Positions 25,854 to 32,821 of a DNA stretch of 44,180 bases are shown one piece after another (positions within the stretch are counted from its first letter, which is position 1; each line of letters starts with the position of its first letter). This DNA comes from a virus. The stretch is taken from the IMG/VR virus record IMGVR_UViG_3300025769_000230, positions 1-44,180 of that record; one strand, written 5' to 3'. The notes under the pieces were generated by a model. That model was not told the origin of the DNA and did not search any database. It was given only the letters and a program-made list of their open reading frames with translations. A program made the position numbers and the translations under genes.

Positions 25854-26558
25854 TCACTCTTCTTCTCTTATTGGGGAATGGATAACAGACAAGCCCCATA
25901 GCCACGGTGGTACACGTTCACCGTTGCGCTCTTGGCCTAGTACAGTAATACCATTATCGTACCCCTCATCGAACATACCTGCATCTGCAAAGTCCTTGAG
26001 TTGCGCTCTTGTCAAGGCAATGTAACCGTTCCACTTCATGAACAGTTCATCACCTGCTAGTAGATGGAAGTCATCCGGGTCTACTGAATTTACCTTACCG
26101 CAGTTACTACACTTGAGCATGTATCTCCATAGGTCAATAGGTACAGTCTCATTCGTATTTGTTTGTGCTTCCACTGTTTCAACGTATTCACACTCAGCAT
26201 TGTCTAGGTCACAGTTAGCAAGTGGGTAACTGCATTCGCATACCCATGCTCTTGCTATCGCCTGTCGCCTCTCAAACTCCATGTGTGCTTGAGCCTGTGG
26301 GTTCAGTGGTGGTGTGACTACTTGTACGTCATCCGGTTCCTCCACTGTGTAACCACACTCTTTCAAAAGAATAGTTAGTCTCTCATAATGTTCTTCAGAT
26401 ACAGGATGATTCATCCTGTAAACCAAAGCGTATGTTTTATCGTCAGTCTTTCTGAATGTAACACCGCTATCATCGGGCGACCAAATGCTGTCAACAGCCA
26501 TGCTCGCAAAATGTTCGTTACCCCAATTAATCAAATCCTCACTCGGTTGCCACTCCAT
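25854..26558 (-). CDS. Hypothetical zinc-binding protein
   Basis: I choose ATG 26558; the in-frame GTG 26567 would add three residues. The 234-residue product has an N-terminal mixed region and a Cys-rich centre: CECSYPLANC and ECEYVET, followed by CSNC. This suggests one zinc site. The C-terminus is rich in Gly, Trp and Pro (NGERVPPWLWGLSVIHS). The segment ALTRAQLKDFADAGMFDEGYDN is helical. It overlaps the upstream gene by 20 bases. No family is recognised. Confidence 0.65.
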   Translation of the reverse strand: MEWQPSEDLINWGNEHFASMAVDSIWSPDDSGVTFRKTDDKTYALVYRMNHPVSEEHYERLTILLKECGYTVEEPDDVQVVTPPLNPQAQAHMEFERRQAIARAWVCECSYPLANCDLDNAECEYVETVEAQTNTNETVPIDLWRYMLKCSNCGKVNSVDPDDFHLLAGDELFMKWNGYIALTRAQLKDFADAGMFDEGYDNGITVLGQERNGERVPPWLWGLSVIHSPIREEE

Positions 26559-26820
26559 TGTCCTCACCTGTTACCTCGCAAATCGCAAACTCCCCACAGC
26601 AAAGGGCTATGTAAAGATAACGACCATCATCCATCTGTAGTATCTTATTTCCAATCGAAGGGTCAGCACCGCATACCGGACAATCGAATCCGTAGTCTGA
26701 TGCATTATGTTCTGTTACGAACTTCCTTTCTTCACCATCAATCAGAATCACATCATTGATGAACTCATCATCAAAATCTTTCATCGTTATAGATTGGTAC
26801 TTGTGGTAGTTATCATCCAT
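26539..26820 (-). CDS. Small zinc-binding protein
   Basis: The 93-residue product contains CPVC (47-50) and a second Cys pair, CCGEFAIC, separated by a beta-rich segment (ILQMDDGRYLYIAL), the layout of a zinc ribbon. It overlaps the tiny gene upstream by 8 bases and the gene downstream by 20 bases. It belongs to a run of very short Cys-rich genes between 26539 and 29231. Function unknown. Confidence 0.65.
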   Translation of the reverse strand: MDDNYHKYQSITMKDFDDEFINDVILIDGEERKFVTEHNASDYGFDCPVCGADPSIGNKILQMDDGRYLYIALCCGEFAICEVTGEDNGVATE

Positions 26821-26965
26821 TTGTAATCACCATCTCTCCACAAAACGTACCATTAAAGTGATGATGAGGATGTGGTTTCTTCATACCTAGTTCCTCAAAG
26901 GTTCCTTGATTGTATGTGTTACCGCAAGTCAAACACTTACACAGTCTGTATGTACGTTCACTCAT
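26813..26965 (-). CDS. 50-residue Cys/His-rich protein
   Basis: Translated directly from the minus strand: it starts MSERTYRLCKCLTCGNTYNQ and contains a His run PHPHHHF and a later Cys. The CKCLTC cluster, the His run and the last Cys could bind one zinc ion. The ATG overlaps the methyltransferase stop within the junction repeat GGAGGTGACGGCATGA, which provides a strong ribosome site. Function unknown. Confidence 0.65.
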   Translation of the reverse strand: MSERTYRLCKCLTCGNTYNQGTFEELGMKKPHPHHHFNGTFCGEMVITNG

Positions 26966-27708
26966 GCCGTCACCTCCACGCCTCGCATTATACAGATGTC
27001 AATATACTCTTCAAGTAATTCACACCCAAGACTATTCCTTAGTAATTCTTTAGCAACCACACAAGTAGTACCTGTGCCTAAGAACGGGTCGAACACCAAG
27101 TCACCTTCGTTTGAATGGCCTTTGATAATTCTTTCAACAAGAGCCTTTGGAAATTGAGCAGGATGATTATATTTCATTTCAACCGACCCTGTTCCACCAA
27201 CAACCCGCTTAATTTCCCACACGTCAGTAGGATTTTTACCAAGCGGATTGTTTCTTTTATCAATCGCCTTCCACTCTTTCACTCTCACATCATCAAGGTT
27301 GAATGTGCAATTGTCGGGGTCTTTGGTGAGCCACATGATACGCTCGGCTCTGTGGGTGTAGCGCAGTTTGTATGACATTCCACCGAAGTATCTCCATACA
27401 ATCTCTTGAACTAATTTCAAACCGTGTTTTGTAGCGAGTCGGTGATATAGATAAGTCAATGGCAAGGTTTCGTTTCTGCCGACTTTGGTGTAGCCGACAT
27501 TAAGCATCATCGTACCTGTCCATTTGAGAATCCTTGAGGCTTGTTTAATCCATTGGTCAGCAAAATCTTCGTAGTCCTCAAAGGATTCCCAAGACTCATA
27601 GGACTTGTTCGCCTTGTAGGGAGGTGAAGTGCAAATTAAATCTACACTTTCCTTATCCATCCCCTTCATGTAATTGATGCAATCGGCCTGTACTACTTCA
27701 CAATTCAT
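26962..27708 (-). CDS. DNA methyltransferase (N4-cytosine/N6-adenine, beta type)
   Basis: The enzyme transfers a methyl group from S-adenosylmethionine to an amino group of a base in DNA. Catalytic motif IV is TSPPY (27-31) and the SAM-binding motif is DPFLGTGTT (about 212-220). Motif IV before motif I makes it a beta-type enzyme, and TSPPY is often found in N4-cytosine methylases. Length (248) is typical for a single-domain enzyme without specificity domain. No restriction nuclease lies nearby, so it is probably a protective or regulatory orphan methylase. Both ends lie in copies of the VEVTA junction repeat. Confidence 0.92.
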   Translation of the reverse strand: MNCEVVQADCINYMKGMDKESVDLICTSPPYKANKSYESWESFEDYEDFADQWIKQASRILKWTGTMMLNVGYTKVGRNETLPLTYLYHRLATKHGLKLVQEIVWRYFGGMSYKLRYTHRAERIMWLTKDPDNCTFNLDDVRVKEWKAIDKRNNPLGKNPTDVWEIKRVVGGTGSVEMKYNHPAQFPKALVERIIKGHSNEGDLVFDPFLGTGTTCVVAKELLRNSLGCELLEEYIDICIMRGVEVTA

Positions 27709-27866
27709 GCCGTCACCTCCACGAAATCTCTCTCACTTCTTTTACCACAGTGAGGGCATTGGTAAGTCACTATAAGCATCCTACCACTAAACCCAAATGT
27801 AGTGTGGTTATCATGCCACATATCATCGTCTATCCAATCGTCATCTATTTTGTCACAACACTTCAC
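27705..27866 (-). CDS. 53-residue zinc-binding protein, GTG start
   Basis: Translated from the minus strand with a GTG start at 27866 directly behind the junction repeat GGAGGTGACGGC. The product reads MKCCDKIDDDWIDDD at the start and has CPHC (37-40). The two Cys pairs suggest a mini zinc ribbon; the middle is acidic. It ends FVEVTA, and its stop overlaps the methyltransferase ATG. Confidence 0.65.
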   Translation of the reverse strand: MKCCDKIDDDWIDDDMWHDNHTTFGFSGRMLIVTYQCPHCGKRSERDFVEVTA

Positions 27867-28012
27867 GCCGTCACCTCCAATTCACAACCGGGGCAACCAA
27901 CAGTTGAACATTCTATGTGGTAAGTATCTTCCACAAGATATTCAATTTCGTTACCTTTACTATCCAATACTTTTAGTATTTCATCATCATGTGTCAGTAT
28001 TATTGTAATCAT
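27863..28012 (-). CDS. 49-residue protein with Cys cluster
   Basis: Translated from the minus strand. It starts MITIILTHDDEILKVLDSKG (a beta hairpin-like start) and ends with CSTVGCPGCELEVTA, a three-Cys cluster immediately before the repeated VEVTA end. The start is at ATG 28012, behind another copy of the junction repeat. Function unknown. Confidence 0.65.
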   Translation of the reverse strand: MITIILTHDDEILKVLDSKGNEIEYLVEDTYHIECSTVGCPGCELEVTA

Positions 28013-28164
28013 GCCGTCACCTCCACGCCTTGCTCTATTTTCTTTTTGAGATAATACAAGCGGTCATGTAGCATGTCTGTGCCATATTTTATAACCCACG
28101 CTAACTGTTTGTCTGTCATTTGTTTCATACTGTTCATGCAAATTACCACTTTCATTGATTCCAC
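28009..28164 (-). CDS. Small helical protein, unknown
   Basis: By analogy with the neighbouring junctions I place the start at GTG 28164 (behind GGAGGTGATGGC), giving 51 residues; an ATG at 28155 in an ATGA overlap is the alternative. The product is helical and basic at the end (KQLAWVIKYGTDMLHDRLYYLKKKIEQG) and finishes with GVEVTA. No known family is recognised. Confidence 0.55.
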   Translation of the reverse strand: MESMKVVICMNSMKQMTDKQLAWVIKYGTDMLHDRLYYLKKKIEQGVEVTA

Positions 28165-28667
28165 GCCATCACCTCCACGCCTCGCCACCAATCGGGGGCA
28201 GGTGTACCCTTCTCCCACTTGGCGAATTGCTTGGAATGGTAGTATGCTCGGTATGCCTTGACTGTATCATCGTCACGGTATTCATCGGGCATGGCCTGTG
28301 CAAATGGTGTAAGTTCACCTTCGGGTATTATATTCCACATTGTACACATGGTCTTAATCGGCAGTTCACAAGCATGTTCTTTACCAAACCTTCTTTCATA
28401 TTCTAAGAACAATATACAAGCATGTTGAGCAAGCCATTGAAAATTGTCCCGACTGTCACCAGCCCATACTGTGCATGGGTGGTGAGCGTAACCTCCCTTG
28501 TAGGGTGTGCCACTCTTAGTCAGTGGCATTTGCTCATCAGTAGCACCATGCCTACGCAGGGCTGATGCCATCATCTGTGCTGCCTCAACACACATCTTGG
28601 GGATATGCTTGTCGCAGTGCATTCTTGCCGCTATTGTTGGGCTTTCATCTAATACGAATATGTTCAT
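28152..28667 (-). CDS. Conserved phage-type protein, possibly pyrimidine-dimer glycosylase-like
   Basis: ATG 28667 overlaps the upstream stop (ATGA); the 171-residue product begins MNIFVLDESPTIAARMHCDKH. It has a conserved CDKHIPKMCVEAAQM segment, YAHHPCTVWAG, then FLEYERRFGKEH and FAQAMPDEYRDDD...YRAYY, ending TPAPDWW. This pattern is common to a family of phage proteins of this size, some annotated in databases as pyrimidine dimer DNA glycosylase. I recall the family pattern but cannot confirm the enzymatic claim. It would suit repair of sunlight damage in surface-water viruses. Its end encodes GVEVMAWNQ, a variant of the junction repeat. Confidence 0.7.
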   Translation of the reverse strand: MNIFVLDESPTIAARMHCDKHIPKMCVEAAQMMASALRRHGATDEQMPLTKSGTPYKGGYAHHPCTVWAGDSRDNFQWLAQHACILFLEYERRFGKEHACELPIKTMCTMWNIIPEGELTPFAQAMPDEYRDDDTVKAYRAYYHSKQFAKWEKGTPAPDWWRGVEVMAWNQ

Positions 28668-28873
28668 ACTTCCACCTTCTGACATCTTTCCCATAGGTAA
28701 TCCATCGCCCATTCAATATCTTCTACCGTACAAATGAGAGGCGCACCGAATGTATCTGTACCACAAAGTAACCATTTGTATGCATCATAACCGTGACCCT
28801 CAAGAGCCTTATATTGCATAATGGCTATGTTCAATGCCTGTATCTTTGCTTTCGACTTAGGAAATCGCTTCAT
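28664..28873 (-). CDS. Small hypothetical protein
   Basis: This 69-residue product has a basic start (MKRFPKSKAKIQ), a helix and the sequence CTVEDIEWAMDYLWERCQKVEV at its end. The start lies behind the junction repeat at 28871-28885 and the stop overlaps the following gene (ATGA). No family is recognised. Confidence 0.6.
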   Translation of the reverse strand: MKRFPKSKAKIQALNIAIMQYKALEGHGYDAYKWLLCGTDTFGAPLICTVEDIEWAMDYLWERCQKVEV

Positions 28874-29100
28874 GCCGTCACCTCCGTATAAAATATATCA
28901 GCCATGAACGGAACAGGCAAGCCTCTTTTACCCGAACAGGAAGTACATATTTTGATAGTCTTACCACCTACTATTCTCGTCCAATGCCAAGCACAATTAC
29001 GATTAGAAAAGTTCTCTCTACTAAGTTTCACACCACAGTCATTACATGGTTCTCCTAAATGTCCTCGCTTCATTTTTTTCCATTTATATTCTTTCTTCAT
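28870..29100 (-). CDS. Small zinc-ribbon protein
   Basis: ATG 29100 overlaps the stop of the gene upstream (ATGA); the longer frame from 29124 would run into it. The 76-residue product begins MKKEYKWKKMKRGHLG (basic), then CNDC, a single Cys, and CTSC with ribbon-like spacing, and ends YTEVTA, part of the junction repeat. It may bind nucleic acid. Confidence 0.65.
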   Translation of the reverse strand: MKKEYKWKKMKRGHLGEPCNDCGVKLSRENFSNRNCAWHWTRIVGGKTIKICTSCSGKRGLPVPFMADIFYTEVTA

Positions 29101-29231
29101 CCAAATACCTCCTTGTGTCCACACTTGTCACATACAAGTGTACCCTTGTTGATTGCACCTCGGTATGCACCTGTCTTAGATTGATATACACCAATCTTCA
29201 ACTCTCCCTCTTTGCATGCAGGGCACTTCAT
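29097..29231 (-). CDS. 44-residue zinc-ribbon protein
   Basis: Translated from the minus strand: MKCPACKEGELKIGVYQSKT at the start and CDKCGH near the end, two Cys pairs 31 residues apart as in zinc ribbons of topoisomerase and TFIIS type. It overlaps its neighbours by ATGA on both sides. Too small for an independent enzyme; nucleic-acid or protein binding is inferred. Confidence 0.7.
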   Translation of the reverse strand: MKCPACKEGELKIGVYQSKTGAYRGAINKGTLVCDKCGHKEVFG

Positions 29232-30256
29232 TGTTCCACTTCCATAGGATATTTGTAGCCACTGTTCAGTGCCAACTCAAACGCCTTGCCTTTCTTACGA
29301 GCAAAGGTTCCAAACAATGCTGACTCCATACGCTTCTGACTCTTCTCACCATTAGCCAACTTAGTGAACTGATGGTCAACAGCCTCAGTGAGTGCATTGT
29401 AAGCGGCCCATGCTGTGCCAACCATGTTACCAACTTTGTTGGTAGTGTTGTCTAAATTACTTTTAACAGTGTTTAAAAGATTCCGAGAGCGAGTTGTCAA
29501 GTCACCTTCCTTGTTGTATGTAAGGTCAAGTGCATCAATGAAGTACATGTCCATCTGATGCTCTGTCAGTTTGATGTCAAGCAGTGATGCTGCTTGCTCG
29601 CCCCACTCATGGAAGTCCTTGTTGATTAGGCCGAGTGCTTCTCTAGCCTCATCAACCCTACCGTGTAACTTACCTGTGTGTCTGATATTGTAGCCACCCT
29701 TTCTCATGCTGAGTGCAAGTGTTAGTGTGTTGTTACATACTACACGAATAGGAGTCAAGAATATCTTGACTGAACCCGAACCATCGTGTGAGTTTACAAT
29801 CAGTATGTATTGGTCAACCACGTCAGCATTGTCAATGACAATACTTTCGGGCAACTTAGCCAATACCCATACCTTCTCTCCATTACCCAATGCACCGCAT
29901 ACCTCAATCTTGGCCTCAAGTGTATTGGTTAGGTCATCAAGGAAAGAGAATGCTTCAACATTCTGAAACGGTTTCCATACTCTGCCTACTGCTGTGCTTC
30001 TTGTAAGCGGTATGTACTCACCGTCTTCATCAACTCTGAATACACCGTATGTATTGGGTATCACATCATACAAGCCATCGCTGCCCTTGTACTCAAGTGG
30101 TAACTTAGTTACCTCCCAATCTAAGTGTGCTGCTGCCAACGCTTCTGTCGCTGTCATCAGACCCTCAGACTGTTGGCCCAATCTGTGCCACGGTGTGTCC
30201 CCCGCCCATGCTGTCATCCATTTTCCATTCTTCGTTTGTGCTATATTGTGTCCCAT
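29228..30256 (-). CDS. DUF932 (phage/plasmid-like) protein
   Basis: The 342-residue product shows the DUF932 pattern: GDTPWHRLGQQ (19-29), then WEVTKLPLEY, STAVGRVWKPFQNVEAFSFLDDL (with the conserved Gly-Arg and FQN...F), a middle ILIVNSHDGSGSVKIFLTPIRVVCNNTL, and a helical C-terminal domain. The family is widespread in phages, plasmids and giant viruses; its biochemical role is not established. It is the first long gene behind the promoter at 30453, with a 55-residue gene in between. Its stop overlaps the zinc-ribbon gene downstream. Confidence 0.85.
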   Translation of the reverse strand: MGHNIAQTKNGKWMTAWAGDTPWHRLGQQSEGLMTATEALAAAHLDWEVTKLPLEYKGSDGLYDVIPNTYGVFRVDEDGEYIPLTRSTAVGRVWKPFQNVEAFSFLDDLTNTLEAKIEVCGALGNGEKVWVLAKLPESIVIDNADVVDQYILIVNSHDGSGSVKIFLTPIRVVCNNTLTLALSMRKGGYNIRHTGKLHGRVDEAREALGLINKDFHEWGEQAASLLDIKLTEHQMDMYFIDALDLTYNKEGDLTTRSRNLLNTVKSNLDNTTNKVGNMVGTAWAAYNALTEAVDHQFTKLANGEKSQKRMESALFGTFARKKGKAFELALNSGYKYPMEVEQ

Positions 30257-30258
30257 GT

Positions 30259-30426
30259 TTATTCCTCCAATTCTATCTCCACTTCTTCTGCTTCAAACAG
30301 AAACTCATCGTATGGTTCACCGAATAACTTGTGAACCACCCACAACTTCTGTTCTAGTTCTTCTCCGTCTTCTGCCTCTATCTCACCTGTGTAGGTGACT
30401 CTTACTGTGTATGTTTTCTTACTCAT
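30259..30426 (-). CDS. 55-residue acidic protein, first gene of its train
   Basis: Translated from the minus strand. It starts MSKKTYTVRVTYTGEIEAED and ends in an acidic tail EEVEIELEE. A TATA-like element begins 35 bases before this ATG, which suggests a leaderless message. An in-frame ATG nine bases upstream (30435) is also possible. It probably folds as a small beta-alpha unit. Function unknown. Confidence 0.65.
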   Translation of the reverse strand: MSKKTYTVRVTYTGEIEAEDGEELEQKLWVVHKLFGEPYDEFLFEAEEVEIELEE

Positions 30427-30431
30427 CTTTC

Positions 30432-30884
30432 TCATCTCCTATCTCTTTCTTGGTTTAAATACTCTTCAATTATTCTGTCGTAATTCCACTTCCGTTTGTA
30501 AAATCTGTCACTCCACTCATCTGCTTGAGATGGGCGAGCGTCACTCATTGTCTTGAATATCTCATCGTGTGACATACCTAACATCTTGAGAAGCATGTAC
30601 ACTACACCGCCTGTCCTGTCACGGCCATGTACACAGTGTATCAGTACATCCTTGTCAGCCTCTAACAAGTCACCCACTAGGTTGAGCGCATGGCCCCAAA
30701 TAGCAGGGTCATTGTTGTGCGCTCTGAAGTAGTAGTGATGTCTCTCATTCTTGTCAGAGTGATGCCATGTAGGTTGCCACCTGCACAGTGTAACTACTAC
30801 ATGTTCCGGCTCTAATGTATCACGGAAGTCATCTATACCACACATTGTGATTGAACCCTTAACTAACTTAATTGGTGTGTTCAT
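30432..30884 (-). CDS. Dual-specificity protein phosphatase
   Basis: The 150-residue protein has the phosphatase signature HCVHGRDRTGG (83-93), with the catalytic Cys84 and Arg90 (Cys-x5-Arg) preceded by the hydrophobic strand DVLI. The segment FRAHNNDP (53-60) could provide the general acid Asp. The size fits a minimal dual-specificity phosphatase, acting on phospho-Tyr/Ser/Thr or RNA 5' phosphates. It is the last gene of its train; its C-terminal EEYLN codons coincide with the next promoter element. It is one of two CX5R phosphatases here, the other being the 424-residue protein at 41935-43206. Confidence 0.85.
   Translation of the reverse strand: MNTPIKLVKGSITMCGIDDFRDTLEPEHVVVTLCRWQPTWHHSDKNERHHYYFRAHNNDPAIWGHALNLVGDLLEADKDVLIHCVHGRDRTGGVVYMLLKMLGMSHDEIFKTMSDARPSQADEWSDRFYKRKWNYDRIIEEYLNQERDRR
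30453..30464 (-). promoter_or_regulatory. TATA-like promoter element before the 55-residue gene and DUF932
   Basis: Minus-strand GAGTATTTAAAC, 35 bases (from first T, 30461) upstream of ATG 30426. It lies completely inside the 3' coding end of the phosphatase gene, where it encodes EEYLN. The downstream part (CAAGAAAGAGATAGG) is looser than in the other copies. Confidence 0.75.
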
Positions 30885-31180
30885 TGTTCCTCATCCTCCA
30901 CTTGGTTGTTGCCGTTTGGTCTGAACTCAAGCCACGGGTCATACAAAGTTTGAGCCTTTACATCAACCTCTTCCTCTTTCTCCATACCACAAGCGTAACA
31001 CTTGGCTCTGATGGTATATCTTTCTGAATCATCAATTGGTGCAATCTGTTCTACTACCCACTGATGTACTACACATGGGTCAGCGTAATTGGTTTCACGC
31101 CAAGCCGCCAGCCTATCCATCCTCTGCTGTAGTGCAATCATCTCTTGTTTTATTTCATCCTCAATTTCTTTATCTCTCAT
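30881..31180 (-). CDS. Hypothetical protein with CxxC
   Basis: The 99-residue product begins with a charged coiled-coil-like helix (MRDKEIEDEIKQEMIALQQR), has CYAC (61-64), and ends acidic. Only one Cys pair is obvious, so a zinc site would need a partner. It follows the upstream stop by one base and overlaps the phosphatase by ATGA. No family is recognised. Confidence 0.65.
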   Translation of the reverse strand: MRDKEIEDEIKQEMIALQQRMDRLAAWRETNYADPCVVHQWVVEQIAPIDDSERYTIRAKCYACGMEKEEEVDVKAQTLYDPWLEFRPNGNNQVEDEEQ

Positions 31181-31181
31181 C

Positions 31182-31679
31182 TTAGTTCACCCTGTATATG
31201 TAAAAGGTCTTGTTACCAACCTTGACTTCGTGTTCACTACCGTCATAACTGTTGATGAAATGTCCTCGCCCATCAGATGCCACTGCGTCATCAACAAAGT
31301 GGTCGAAGTCCTTTATCATGGCCGTGATTGCCTCGTTTGCACCCTCGCACAATGACTCTTGCATTGTCTTGAGTGTACTACCGTCTACACCTGTATGCGC
31401 CTGTAAGAATGATGGTGTGAATGCCCAAACGCTGTCAGCAATGTATTCGTATCCTAACTCGTCTGCTTCTTCATCAGTGCATACTATGTAGCCTGTTTCA
31501 TCCCTCCATTCTTGAGGGGAAGAGTTACCATAATCACTGAAGTCGCCCCATTCGTACACCAATAATTTACCATCAACATTACACTCCCTTCTAATGTCAT
31601 GCTTTCCCATGTATTGTGCAAGAGCATAGCCTCTTGCGAACTCGCCTGTTAATTCATCTTCAATTGTTTTCCATATCAT
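31182..31679 (-). CDS. Hypothetical acidic protein
   Basis: A 165-residue acidic product, probably mixed alpha-beta, with DGKLLVYEWGDFSDYG and a C-terminal beta hairpin, GNKTFYIYRVN. The high content of Asp and Glu recalls antirestriction and DNA-mimic proteins, but no such motif can be confirmed. It overlaps the gene upstream by ATGA. Confidence 0.65.
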   Translation of the reverse strand: MIWKTIEDELTGEFARGYALAQYMGKHDIRRECNVDGKLLVYEWGDFSDYGNSSPQEWRDETGYIVCTDEEADELGYEYIADSVWAFTPSFLQAHTGVDGSTLKTMQESLCEGANEAITAMIKDFDHFVDDAVASDGRGHFINSYDGSEHEVKVGNKTFYIYRVN

Positions 31680-32011
31680 TTTTCTTCACTCTCCGTTAAA
31701 TCTAGTTGTGGACATTCACCACTAACAATACCACCATGCTTCTCAAGTAATGCTTGTATCACTTTAGCGGGTACATATGGGTAAACACAATCAACGTAAT
31801 TGTTCTCACCCAAATCTTGTTCTGCATACTCTTTGATTAGGTCATCCGGCTCACTAGGATAACCTAACTCGCAAGCCTTATACGCTCTTACATTATTTTC
31901 TCTCGGTATTGAGTAGTGAGCCATTGATGCCTGTATAGATACTCTAAATCCATCAGCACACACTACAGGCAATCTCAATCCGTTTATATTTACAACCCAA
32001 TTTTCATTCAT
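31676..32011 (-). CDS. Conserved phage-type hypothetical protein
   Basis: The 111-residue product carries GFRVSIQASMAHYSIPRENN (21-40), KACELGYPSEP (45-55), then YVPAKVIQALLEKHGGI. This pattern (VSVQAS-HY--PR---...ELG-PS...YVP---V----EKHGG) occurs in short proteins of many tailed phages; function not known. ATGA overlaps link it to both neighbours. Confidence 0.75.
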   Translation of the reverse strand: MNENWVVNINGLRLPVVCADGFRVSIQASMAHYSIPRENNVRAYKACELGYPSEPDDLIKEYAEQDLGENNYVDCVYPYVPAKVIQALLEKHGGIVSGECPQLDLTESEEK

Positions 32012-32277
32012 TTCTTCACTCCCTTGAATTTGTTATTCCTTGCAATTTGACAGCACACTCTAATCTTCTGTGTGGATTCAAGACTCCAAAAATCATCGTC
32101 TTCCCATCCAAACTTCGCCTCGATGTACCTGCACAATTGTTGTCTGTTCATCTTCTCAAAGTCATCGTCAATCTCTATACCCAAGATAGGCCCATCCTCA
32201 TGTGTCAAGAACCTATCAAGGAATACATACACCCTACCCATCAATCCTATCGTCTTTCTAATTATCCACTGTATCAT
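32008..32277 (-). CDS. Hypothetical protein
   Basis: An 89-residue product starting with a hydrophobic stretch, MIQWIIRKTIGLMGRVYVFL, that could be a membrane-associated helix, followed by acidic residues and RQQLCRYIEAKFG. It overlaps both neighbours by ATGA. No family is recognised. Confidence 0.6.
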   Translation of the reverse strand: MIQWIIRKTIGLMGRVYVFLDRFLTHEDGPILGIEIDDDFEKMNRQQLCRYIEAKFGWEDDDFWSLESTQKIRVCCQIARNNKFKGVKK

Positions 32278-32756
32278 TTCATCATCTCCTTATAATTTTC
32301 AATCAATTCCATCAATGTCATATTCTTTCTCAACCCAAACAATTCAAACACCTCTCCGATGTCCCAATCTGCATAGTGCCATCCTAACAAAGAATCGGAT
32401 GTACCACTATAACTCCAATCAAACAAATCACGATGTGGATGCGCTAAGCCGCCCGAATGGTCGCAAATCAATTCACCCCAACTATTACCATACACGAAGC
32501 GAAGCCAACCATCTCTTCCATCTCGCTTTACTATCAGCAAACAGTCATCAAAGTCATTCGCTATCTTTGTAATCTCTTCCTCAGACTTACCTACTACCCA
32601 TTCGTTCCACCACAGTCCCTCTTCTTCGGGCTTACCGAATGCCTCATCATCACGGTAGTTACCGGTTGACATGACCTTGCGTATCTCAAACCCTGCCTTT
32701 GTCAGTAACTTCAGTATTATTCTCGTTTCTAATTCTGCATCATATTCTATGTTCAT
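32274..32756 (-). CDS. Hypothetical protein, first gene of its train
   Basis: The 160-residue product has many Trp, Asp and Glu (EEGLWWNEWVVGKSEEEI, FVYGNSWGELICDHSGG). It begins MNIEYDAELETRIILKLLTK. AAGGAAG upstream of the ATG is a probable ribosome site; the TATA-like element lies 51 bases before the start, so this message would have a leader of about 20-25 bases, unlike those of three other trains. Function unknown. Confidence 0.65.
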   Translation of the reverse strand: MNIEYDAELETRIILKLLTKAGFEIRKVMSTGNYRDDEAFGKPEEEGLWWNEWVVGKSEEEITKIANDFDDCLLIVKRDGRDGWLRFVYGNSWGELICDHSGGLAHPHRDLFDWSYSGTSDSLLGWHYADWDIGEVFELFGLRKNMTLMELIENYKEMMK

Positions 32757-32798
32757 GTTTTCACTTCCTTGTTTTCACTAACCCTATTCTCAATTCTA

Positions 32799-32810
32799 GT
32801 TTAAATACTC
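32799..32810 (-). promoter_or_regulatory. TATA-like promoter element of the 32756-30432 train
   Basis: Minus-strand GAGTATTTAAAC, preceded by TAATTGAA and followed by TAGAATTGAGAATAGG, almost the same as the copy at 38756. Here it lies in the 65-base gap behind the kinase-like gene instead of inside a coding region. The start codon is 51 bases downstream. Confidence 0.78.
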
Positions 32811-32821
32811 TTCAATTAATT

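Larger units (their letters stand above)
26963..28885 (-). repeat. Dispersed gene-junction repeat (GGAGGTGACGGC + ATG/GTG)
   Basis: Six copies on the minus strand at 26963-26977, 27706-27720, 27864-27878, 28010-28024, 28162-28176 (one base different) and 28871-28885. Each encodes the end VEVTA (or EVTA/VEVMA) of one gene and contains the ribosome site and start codon of the next. At 26963, 28010 and 28162 the similarity extends about 8 bases further upstream (GCGAGGCGT or near). The encoded proteins are otherwise unrelated. Confidence 0.85.

Noticed and set aside
28667-28712. Longer start (28712) for the glycosylase-like protein
   Set aside because: The family pattern begins at MNIFVLDE and the ATGA overlap at 28667 fits the spacing of all neighbours.
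32047-32572. 166-residue open frame on the + strand opposite two hypothetical genes
   Set aside because: Its Ser/His/Asn/Pro-rich composition is typical of an antisense reading of these genes, and the minus-strand frames are coupled by ATGA overlaps.
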